Of a DNA stretch of 15,205 nucleotides, positions 7,160-13,304 are shown in pieces. Below the pieces are notes generated by a model. That model was not told the origin of the DNA. It saw only the letters and a program-made list of their open reading frames with translations, and did no database searches. Both the position numbers and the translations under genes were made by a program. Position 1 is the first letter of the stretch, and every line of letters starts with the position of its first letter. The DNA comes from Actinomycetales bacterium (lineage in GTDB: Bacteria > Actinomycetota > Actinomycetes > Actinomycetales > Microbacteriaceae), in assembly GCA_015655255.1 (NCBI GenBank), contig JAATFJ010000283.1, positions 1 to 15,205 of the forward strand, written 5' to 3'.

Positions 7160-7247
7160 CCCGCCGAGCCACCCACCTCCTACCCAGCCGCCCACCTATT
7201 CGCGTAGTTACATGGGTGGCTCGGGGATGTGTGGGTGGCTCGGCGGG
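7160..7247 (+). terminator. Long imperfect stem-loop after hemL, probable terminator
   Basis: A 17-bp perfect inverted repeat pairs 7160-7176 (CCCGCCGAGCCACCCAC) with 7231-7247. In the same register, after an internal loop, an inner stem pairs 7183-7194 with 7213-7224, with one mismatch and one G-U, around an 18-nt loop (7195-7212). Each arm holds two related copies: GGGTGGCTCGG occurs at 7214 and 7233, and CCACCCACCT and CCGCCCACCT form the left partners. A C/T-rich run (about 7141-7160) precedes it. There is no T-tract. Its position 40 nt after hemL suggests a terminator, but its size and duplicated arms could also indicate a small palindromic repeat element. Confidence 0.6.
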
Positions 7248-7326
7248 GTGACGGGGCGGCGAGCCGCGGGGATCGTTGCCGTCCTGTGAGGAAGTTGCAG
7301 CGATCTTGCAGGCTACCGCTGGCAGT

Positions 7327-7785
7327 ATGGAATGCATGGTGACGCTGCTGCTGGATCGGACGCAGCTCGAAGTCGTGCTCTCGCCCATCGAACGGGCCAT
7401 GACCCTCCGCCGCGAGAATCTGCGCATCACGCGCGACGCCATCACGAAGGTGCAACTCACCGACGACGCATGGAACTGGCTGCGCGGCGTACCCAACCCC
7501 GGCACCCACATCCCCGGCGTTCTCGCCGCGGGGACGTGGAAGGGAGCGGGGACGGTCGACTTCGTGCTCATCCGCCGTCGTCGCCCCAGCGTGGTCATCG
7601 ATCTCGAGGGACATGAGCAGTTTCAGCGCCTCATTTTCACGACCCGGCACGGCCTCGCTCTCACGCAGGCGCTGCGCTTGGACGTCTCCGAGCAGCCCGC
7701 CGATGTCGCGGAGCTTGCCGCGACCTCACCGGTTGCGATCGTGAAAGGGCGTTCACGCCCCGCTGCGCGACCGCATCCTGCCTAA
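7327..7785 (+). CDS. Conserved hypothetical protein, PH-like fold family
   Basis: This 152-residue soluble protein has no signal peptide or membrane segment. Its pattern recalls an actinobacterial family of small uncharacterised proteins, probably PH-like: an opening beta-rich LLLDRTQLEVVLSPIERAMTLRRENLRI, then DAWNWLRGVPNPGTHIPGVLAAGTWKGAGTVDFVLIRRRRPSVVIDLEG, and a C-terminal helix. The recognition is from memory of sequence style, not a search. Function is unknown. The start is ambiguous: TTG 7276, ATG 7327 and ATG 7336 are in frame. I chose 7327 because the conserved part begins a few residues later; 7336 has GGAA close upstream and is nearly as good. The gene stands alone between the hemL hairpin and convergent ABC genes. 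The last 15 residues are basic and proline-rich. Confidence 0.62.
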   Translation: MECMVTLLLDRTQLEVVLSPIERAMTLRRENLRITRDAITKVQLTDDAWNWLRGVPNPGTHIPGVLAAGTWKGAGTVDFVLIRRRRPSVVIDLEGHEQFQRLIFTTRHGLALTQALRLDVSEQPADVAELAATSPVAIVKGRSRPAARPHPA

Positions 7786-7838
7786 GGCCCGCGCTTCCTC
7801 GTCATTGGTGGTAGGAAACCCCGCCGTGATCCGCTGCT

Positions 7839-7866
7839 CGGCGGCCCGGGGCGTGCCGCCCCGCCG
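7839..7866. terminator. GC-rich hairpin between convergent genes
   Basis: CGGCGG (7839-7844) pairs with CCGCCG (7861-7866); alternatively GGGGCG (7848-7853) pairs with CGCCCC (7857-7862) around TGC. It abuts the stop codon of the minus-strand permease at 7867 and lies 54 nt after the plus-strand gene's stop, so it may terminate both. No T-tract is present on either side. Confidence 0.5.
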
Positions 7867-8679
7867 TCAGGCCACGTCGCGGCGCCAGCTCGTGAGCCAG
7901 CCGAGCAGCAGGAAGAACGCCGAGTACGCGGCGAGGACGATCGCGCCGACCCACCACTCCGGTCCGTTCGCGGCGACGGCGGTTGTCGTGTCGGAGAAGC
8001 TCGCTCCCACGAGGATGTCGCTCGCCGCCCCCGGCAGGTAGTTCGCGGCCTCGCCTGCGCCCTCCACAAGCGAGGCAACGAGGCGCAGGATCGGCTCGAT
8101 GAGCTGCGTGAAGACGAGGATCGCGACGATCGCGGCGATCTGATTGCGGATGAGCGCGCCGATCCCGATCCCCATGATGGTCCAGAGGACGAGGGCGAGG
8201 AGAATCCGTCCGAACATCGCCCAGGCGTCGCCGCTGCCGAGCAGCGGGTCGTCGCCGAAGCCCGCGACGACGGCCGCGGCGGGGAGGACGGCGATGATCG
8301 CGATGACGGCGTAGAGCAGCCCCATGAGCGCACCGGCCGTCACCTTCGCGAGCAGCGCACTGCCCCGTCGCGGAGTCGCGAGGAAGGTGATCGTTAGCGT
8401 CTTGTGCCGGAACTCGCTCGTCACCATGATCGTGCCGATGAGGAGCGCGAAGACGTAGCCGAGCGATGCGGCGAAGCTGTAGAGCGTGAGCGGCAGCTGA
8501 TCGGCAGGGAGGGGAAGCTCCTCTCCCGGGATGAGTCCGTGCGCGATGCCCTCGACGGCGAAAGCGAGTCCGCCCGACATGAGGGCGACGTAGAGGAAGA
8601 GGACGATCGCGAGGATCCACCACAGTGCGGTGGAGAACTGCTTGGTGATCTCCGAGCGGGTCGCGCCGACGAGACTCAT
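7867..8679 (-). CDS. ABC-2 type transporter permease
   Basis: This 270-residue protein has about six hydrophobic segments (roughly residues 19-40, 68-88, 113-139, 155-177, 181-201 and 243-262). Between segments two and three it has EFRHKTLTITFLATPRRG (89-106), the cytoplasmic motif common in ABC-2 permeases that pair with BcrA-type ATPases. It should form the membrane channel of an exporter with the ATPase just upstream on the same strand. The two overlap by 4 nt (ATGA), and GGAAGGAGAG is close upstream of the start, so they are a tight pair. The substrate cannot be inferred: relatives export antibiotics, lantibiotics or lipids. The C-terminus ends in a short basic tail (SWRRDVA). Confidence 0.85.
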   Translation of the reverse strand: MSLVGATRSEITKQFSTALWWILAIVLFLYVALMSGGLAFAVEGIAHGLIPGEELPLPADQLPLTLYSFAASLGYVFALLIGTIMVTSEFRHKTLTITFLATPRRGSALLAKVTAGALMGLLYAVIAIIAVLPAAAVVAGFGDDPLLGSGDAWAMFGRILLALVLWTIMGIGIGALIRNQIAAIVAILVFTQLIEPILRLVASLVEGAGEAANYLPGAASDILVGASFSDTTTAVAANGPEWWVGAIVLAAYSAFFLLLGWLTSWRRDVA

Positions 8680-10238
8680 CGCTGCTCTCCTTCCTCGTGG
8701 CTGTCGGTATCGTCGGGATGCTCCGACTCTGTCGCGGTATCGACGACGTCGATGATCCCGGTCGTCGCGACGTGGAAGACGGAGGTCGACGGCGGCGCAG
8801 ATTCCGGCTCCGGAGCGGGTCGCGGAGTTCGCTCGATGAGTGCGATCTCCGTCGTCGAGGTGGCAACGGCGTCGGACGCCGCTTCCTCGTCGTTCTCGTC
8901 CTCGGCCTGGGAGGCGAGGAATGCGGCGGCGGCCGCCTCGAAACCGGCGAGACCGGGGAGGCGGCGCCCCGCGGTGGCGCTCCCGTCGGTCCCGGGAGTC
9001 TCCGTGGCGTCGTTCGTGTGTGCCGCGTCGTCCTCGGCGTCGGCGCCCTCTTCGGAGTCCTGGTTCTCGGAGGCGACGCCGTTCTCGGGTGCGTGCACCT
9101 CCGCCGCCGCGAATCCGGCGACAGCTGTCGCCCCCACAGACGCGGCAACGTCGGAAACCGTGGTCGCCACCGGTTCCTCTGCGCCCGCCTCCTCGGTATC
9201 GGCAGCCTCCGCGCCTGCGCTCTCCGGCAGCGCACCCTCCGCGATCCCTCCCGCCTCCGGGGCGGCGGCCAGCTCATCGTCCGCATCCGGCACGCCCGCG
9301 CCCGCTTCTAGCGTTCCCGCGATCCCCGCCGCGCTGGGATGCACGCGCAGGCCGCTGACGAGTTCGAGGAAGACCTCTTCGAGTGAGGGGAGGCGTTTCT
9401 GCAGCGTGGAGAGGGCGACGCCCGCGTGCGCGGCGACGGCACCGATCTGCACGGAATCCCCGCCGCGGATGCTGAGTCCCGCGCGCAGCACCTCGAAGGG
9501 CAGGCCCACATCGCGCAGGGCCTGGACGAGCGCGGCCCGGTCATGGGAGTCCACGACGATCGAGGTCTCCTCCTGCGCGGAGAGCTCGTAGAGGCGGCCG
9601 GAGAAGACGAGGCGACCTGCCGCGATGATGATGAGCGCGTGTGCCGTCTGCTGCACCTCGGCGAGAAGATGCGAGGAGGTGAGGACCGTGCGGCCCTCCC
9701 GGGCGAGCTGGCGGAGGAACGTGCGCATCCAGCGGATGCCCTCGGGATCGAGCCCGTTCGTCGGCTCATCGAGCACGATGACTCCGGGGTCTCCGAGGAG
9801 CGCCGTCGCGAGCCCCAGGCGCTGTCGCATTCCCAGCGAGTATCCGCCGACCTTGCGTCCGGCGACGTCCGAGAGACCGACGAGATCGAGCACGTCGTCG
9901 ATGCGCGAGCGGGGGATTCCCGCCGCCTGAGCCGAGACCTTGAGGTGGTTCGCCGCGGATCGGCCCGGGTGGAAGCTCGACGCTTCGAGAGCCGCACCCA
10001 CCGTCTGCAGGGGGAACTTGAGGTCGCGGTAGAGCGATCCGCCGATCGTCGCTGTCCCCGCGGTGGGGCGAACGAGGCCCAGCAGCATTCGCAGCGTCGT
10101 CGTCTTGCCCGCGCCATTGGGACCGAGGAAACCGGTGACGATTCCGGGGGACGCCTGGGCAGAGAAATCGGACACAGCGGTGACGGCGCCGAAGCGCTTT
10201 GTCACATGAGTGAACTCGATCAACTGTCCGTCGGGCAT
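8676..10238 (-). CDS. ABC transporter ATP-binding protein with long acidic C-terminal extension
   Basis: Residues 1-296 are a complete BcrA/CcmA-like ATPase: Walker A GPNGAGKT (39-46), signature YSLGMRQR (133-140), Walker B VIVLDEPTNGLD with D157 and E158, and H-loop H190. The domain ends with LPSLEEVFLELVSG, where most relatives stop. A further 224 residues (297-520) follow, rich in Ala, Glu, Asp, Ser and Thr, almost without conserved sequence, containing one alanine-rich possible helix (GLAGFEAAAAAFLASQ, 429-444). The tail is acidic, probably disordered and cytoplasmic, and runs in frame into the permease overlap. The start has GGGAAAGG about 6 nt upstream. It energises the permease encoded next. 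The tail could interact with a regulator or the permease; that is speculation. Confidence 0.9.
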   Translation of the reverse strand: MPDGQLIEFTHVTKRFGAVTAVSDFSAQASPGIVTGFLGPNGAGKTTTLRMLLGLVRPTAGTATIGGSLYRDLKFPLQTVGAALEASSFHPGRSAANHLKVSAQAAGIPRSRIDDVLDLVGLSDVAGRKVGGYSLGMRQRLGLATALLGDPGVIVLDEPTNGLDPEGIRWMRTFLRQLAREGRTVLTSSHLLAEVQQTAHALIIIAAGRLVFSGRLYELSAQEETSIVVDSHDRAALVQALRDVGLPFEVLRAGLSIRGGDSVQIGAVAAHAGVALSTLQKRLPSLEEVFLELVSGLRVHPSAAGIAGTLEAGAGVPDADDELAAAPEAGGIAEGALPESAGAEAADTEEAGAEEPVATTVSDVAASVGATAVAGFAAAEVHAPENGVASENQDSEEGADAEDDAAHTNDATETPGTDGSATAGRRLPGLAGFEAAAAAFLASQAEDENDEEAASDAVATSTTEIALIERTPRPAPEPESAPPSTSVFHVATTGIIDVVDTATESEHPDDTDSHEEGEQR

Positions 10239-10359
10239 GACAGGCCTTTCCCTGCGAGGCGGTTCTTCCTATCCTGCCGGAAAAGCCGCCGGATCGCGCA
10301 TTTTGTGCGTCATGTGCTCGGGGATCCGGTGCGGCTCGCGGCGCGGTAGCCTGGCCTGC
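10239..10359. other. Divergent intergenic region between the ABC ATPase and the HIBCH gene
   Basis: This 121-nt region must hold the control of two divergent genes. I see the minus-strand ribosome site (GAAAGG near 10244-10250) and, at the other end, the TAGCCT element of the plus-strand gene. A weak inverted repeat CGCA/TGCG (10297-10300, 10306-10309) lies in a locally AT-richer patch and could be an operator. No convincing minus-strand -10/-35 pair was found. Confidence 0.35.
10347..10352 (+). promoter_or_regulatory. Candidate -10 element of a leaderless transcript
   Basis: TAGCCT fits the actinobacterial TAnnnT -10 pattern and lies exactly 7 nt before the GTG start at 10360. No Shine-Dalgarno is visible before that start. 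Together this suggests that transcription begins at or next to the start codon. There is no good -35, which is common for such promoters. Confidence 0.45.
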
Positions 10360-11421
10360 GTGAGCGACAGCACCGCGGCCTCCCGCATCCTCGTCCGCAC
10401 CGAGGGCTCCCTCGGGCGCCTGACCCTGAACCGGCCCGAGGCGATCAACGCCCTCGATCTGGGGATGATCCAGGACCTCGCCGCGGCGCTCGACGCGTGG
10501 CGCGACGACAGCGACATCGAGGCCGTCCTCCTCGACGGCGCGGGCGAGCGGGGATTCTGCGCGGGCGGCGACGTCCGCGCCCTCTTCGATCAGATCCGCG
10601 CGGGGCGCATCGACGAGGTGGGCCGCTACTTCCGCGAGGAGTATGCGCTCAACGTCATGATCGCGGAGTACCCGAAGCCCGTGGTCGCCTTCGCCGACGG
10701 CGTCACGATGGGCGGCGGGATCGGGCTCGCCGGGCATGCCGCCATCCGCATCGTCACGGAGCGGTCGCTGCTCGCGATGCCGGAGACGCGCATCGGCTTC
10801 ACCCCGGATGTGGGCGGGACCTTCCTCCTCGGGCGCGCGCCGGGGAGGCTGGGCGAGTTCCTCGGCCTCACGGCGGCGACGATGTCGGCGGCGGATGCGA
10901 TCCACGCGGGGTTCGCCGATCATCTCGTCCCCGCAGAACGTCTCGACGCCGTGCGCGACGCACTCGCCCATCGCGCCGATCCGACGGGCATCGCCGAGCT
11001 CATCCTCCTCTTCGACGAGACGCCGGAACCGTCCCCGCTCATCGAGGAGCAGGCCTGGATCGACGAGGTCTTCGGTGCGGACACGATCGGCGAGATCGCC
11101 GCACGGCTGTCCGCGCGTACCGAGCCCGCCGCGCAGGCCGCGAGCGCCGCCCTGGCCTCCCTCGCGCCGACGGGCCTCGCCGTGACCCTCGACGCGGTCC
11201 GCGAAGCGCGGGGCGGGAATCTGCGCGTGGCCCTCGCGGGCGAGTACCGCCGGGTGCTGTGGTTCGCCGGTCACCATCCGGACATGGTCGAGGGGATCCG
11301 CGCCCAGCTCGTCGACAAGGACCATGCCCCCGCCTGGCGTCCGCAGACGATCTCCGCGCTCGCTCCGGATGCCTCGGACGGCGCCCGCCTCTTCGTCCCC
11401 GAAGTGCCGCTGTTCGGATAG
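10360..11421 (+). CDS. 3-hydroxyisobutyryl-CoA hydrolase (HIBCH family, crotonase fold)
   Basis: This enzyme hydrolyses 3-hydroxyisobutyryl-CoA in valine breakdown. The 353-residue product has the crotonase oxyanion-hole segments FCAGGDVRAL (66-75) and GVTMGGGIGLAGH (114-126), then MPETRIGFTPDVGGTFLLGRAPG (140-162), whose E142 and D150 match the acidic residues used by hydrolases. The C-terminal EGIRAQLVDKDHAPAW closely resembles the GVRAxLVDKDRNPxW of HIBCH proteins and separates it from plain enoyl-CoA hydratases of about 260 residues. I chose GTG 10360 because the fold begins within ten residues and TAGCCT sits 7 nt upstream; the in-frame ATG at 10210 would read through the neighbour's start region. 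It appears monocistronic. No other valine-pathway gene is nearby. Confidence 0.85.
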   Translation: MSDSTAASRILVRTEGSLGRLTLNRPEAINALDLGMIQDLAAALDAWRDDSDIEAVLLDGAGERGFCAGGDVRALFDQIRAGRIDEVGRYFREEYALNVMIAEYPKPVVAFADGVTMGGGIGLAGHAAIRIVTERSLLAMPETRIGFTPDVGGTFLLGRAPGRLGEFLGLTAATMSAADAIHAGFADHLVPAERLDAVRDALAHRADPTGIAELILLFDETPEPSPLIEEQAWIDEVFGADTIGEIAARLSARTEPAAQAASAALASLAPTGLAVTLDAVREARGGNLRVALAGEYRRVLWFAGHHPDMVEGIRAQLVDKDHAPAWRPQTISALAPDASDGARLFVPEVPLFG

Positions 11422-11477
11422 CGGAACCCCCCCCGCAGAATGTCCTCGCGGCGTGCGGGACGGGTCCTCGTTCCGCT
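11420..11477 (+). terminator. Nested hairpin overlapping the HIBCH stop codon, probable terminator
   Basis: AGCGGAAC (11420-11427) pairs with GTTCCGCT (11470-11477), enclosing CCCGCA (11432-11437) paired with TGCGGG (11454-11459). Three more C-G pairs can form between 11429-11431 and 11462-11464. The outer stem includes the last two bases of the TAG stop. No T-tract follows. Confidence 0.5.
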
Positions 11478-11481
11478 GTGA

Positions 11482-11507
11482 GCGAAGGAAACACCGCTCG
11501 CCTTCGC
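11482..11507 (+). other. Second inverted repeat upstream of the ABC exporter genes
   Basis: GCGAAGG (11482-11488) pairs with CCTTCGC (11501-11507) around a 12-nt loop. An alternative stem GAGCG/CGCTC (11480-11484, 11495-11499) uses some of the same bases, so the two are mutually exclusive. An 8-bp palindrome TTCGCGAA (11503-11510) overlaps the right arm. It lies about 70 nt before the exporter start and could be an operator or leader element, but no clear promoter is seen. Confidence 0.4.
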
Positions 11508-11576
11508 GAATGTCGGTGGCTCATGCGACCCTGTGGTGTGGCCGCCTTGGCCCCTCCCATCGCACGAGGAACGCCC

Positions 11577-13304
11577 ATGCTCGGAAGACTGCTCGTCCGG
11601 TATCTCTCCCGTTACCGCTGGCTCCTGATCGGCCTCTTGGCCTTTCAGCTCGCCAGTGCTTTCGCCTCGCTCTACCTGCCGCGCCTCAACGCGGACATCA
11701 TCAACAACGGCGTCGCCCAGGCCGACACCGGCTACATCTGGCGCACCGGCGCGCTCATGCTCGCAATCTCGCTCGGGCAGATCGTCGCCTCCGTCATCGC
11801 GACCTATCTCGCCGCGCGCGCGGCGATGGGTGCGGGGCGAGATATCCGCGCCGCTGTCTTCGCCCAGGTGAACGGCTTCTCCGAGCGCGAGATCAGCCGT
11901 TTCGGCGCGGGATCGCTCATCACGCGCAACACGAATGACGTGCAGCAGGTGCAGATGCTCGCCATGATGGGCGCGACAATGTTCGTCACCGCGCCGCTGC
12001 TCGCCATCGGTGGCATCGTCATGGCGGTGCAGCAGGATGTCGGGCTCAGCTGGCTCATCGGCGCCTCCGTGCCCCTCATGCTCGTCCTCGCCGTCCTTAT
12101 CATCGGGCGCATGGTGCCGCTGTTCCGGCTCAACCAGACGCGCCTCGACTCCGTCAACCGCATCATGCGGGAGCAGCTCACGGGCGTACGCGTCGTGCGC
12201 GCCTTCGCGCGGGAGCCCGTCGAGGAGGAGCGTTTCCGCGAGGTGAACACGGCCATCATGAACGTGGGACGCCGGGTCGGCTCCCTCTTCGTGCTGCTGT
12301 TCCCCCTGTTCATGCTCGTCCTCAACATCACCGTCATCGGGGTCATCTGGTTCGGCGGCATCGAAGTAGGGGAGGGCAACGTCGAGGTCGGCACGCTCTT
12401 CGCCTTCATGCAGTACATCGGCCAGATCATGATGGGCGTCATCATGTCGAGCTTCATGGCCATGATGATCCCGCGCGCCGCCGTGTCGGCGGAACGCGTG
12501 GGCGAAGTGCTCGCGGTCGCCCCCGACCTCGTCCGCCCCGAGGACGGCGTGCGCGAATTCCCCACGCCCGGCGCGGTCGCCTTCGAAGACATCGAGTTCA
12601 GCTACCCCGGCGCCTCCGTCCCCGTGCTCTCCGGCGTCTCCTTCCGCGCGGAGCCCGGGGAGACCGTCGCGATCGTCGGCTCGACGGGCGCGGGGAAGAC
12701 GACCCTCGTCTCGCTCATCCCCCGGCTCTTCGACGCGACGGTCGGCGTCGTCCGCGTGGGTGGGGTCGACGTGCGCGCTGCCGATCTCGACGCGCTGTGG
12801 GCGCGCATCGGCCTCGTCCCACAGCGGCCCTTCCTCTTCACGGGGACCATTGCCTCCAACCTGCGCTATGGGCGCGAGGAAGCGACCGACGAGGAGCTCT
12901 GGCACGCCCTGGAGATCGCGCAGGCACGCGACTTCATCTCGGAGCTGCCCGATGGGCTGGAATCGAGGATCGCGCAGGGCGGGACGAACGTCTCCGGCGG
13001 CCAGCGACAGCGCCTCGCGATCGCGCGGGCCATCGTGCACCGCCCGGAGATCCTCGTCTTCGACGACTCCTTCTCCGCTCTCGACCTCGCGACAGACGCG
13101 CGACTGAGAGCGGCACTGTGGCGCGAATTACCGGAGGTGACGAAGATCGTCGTGGCGCAGCGCATCTCCACGATCACGGGCGCCGATCGCATCATCGTGC
13201 TCGAAAACGGCAAGGTCGTCGGCCTCGGCACGCACGAGGAGCTGCTGAAGAGCTCTACCACCTACCGGGAGATCGCCGAATCGCAGCTGGGAGTGGACGC
13301 ATGA
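11577..13304 (+). CDS. Heterodimeric ABC exporter subunit A (permease-ATPase), degenerate catalytic site
   Basis: This 575-residue half-transporter has an N-terminal six-helix type IV exporter domain (about 1-310) and a C-terminal nucleotide-binding domain. The latter shows Walker A GSTGAGKT (368-375), Q-loop Q416, signature NVSGGQRQR (471-479) and Walker B ILVFDD (492-497). The residue after the Walker B Asp is D497 instead of the catalytic Glu, and the H-loop is Gln (Q528 in VVAQRIS) instead of His. Both changes mark the degenerate subunit of heterodimers such as TM287/288, BmrCD and LmrCD. The ATG at 11577 has GAGGAA 5 nt upstream. It overlaps the partner gene by 4 nt (ATGA). The likely role is export of drugs or lipophilic compounds; the substrate is unknown. 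Confidence 0.92.
   Translation: MLGRLLVRYLSRYRWLLIGLLAFQLASAFASLYLPRLNADIINNGVAQADTGYIWRTGALMLAISLGQIVASVIATYLAARAAMGAGRDIRAAVFAQVNGFSEREISRFGAGSLITRNTNDVQQVQMLAMMGATMFVTAPLLAIGGIVMAVQQDVGLSWLIGASVPLMLVLAVLIIGRMVPLFRLNQTRLDSVNRIMREQLTGVRVVRAFAREPVEEERFREVNTAIMNVGRRVGSLFVLLFPLFMLVLNITVIGVIWFGGIEVGEGNVEVGTLFAFMQYIGQIMMGVIMSSFMAMMIPRAAVSAERVGEVLAVAPDLVRPEDGVREFPTPGAVAFEDIEFSYPGASVPVLSGVSFRAEPGETVAIVGSTGAGKTTLVSLIPRLFDATVGVVRVGGVDVRAADLDALWARIGLVPQRPFLFTGTIASNLRYGREEATDEELWHALEIAQARDFISELPDGLESRIAQGGTNVSGGQRQRLAIARAIVHRPEILVFDDSFSALDLATDARLRAALWRELPEVTKIVVAQRISTITGADRIIVLENGKVVGLGTHEELLKSSTTYREIAESQLGVDA

Noticed and set aside
7160..7247. Inverted repeat as the ends of an insertion sequence
   Set aside because: There is no transposase or room for one between the arms, and no target-site duplication was seen.
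7254..7271. Small GCGGC/GCCGC palindrome after the long hairpin
   Set aside because: It is a short GC-only repeat with too small a loop, expected by chance in this composition.
10210..10359. Longer hydrolase start at ATG 10210
   Set aside because: The extra residues are cysteine/arginine-rich junk, run over the start of the divergent ATPase gene, and the fold begins after GTG 10360.
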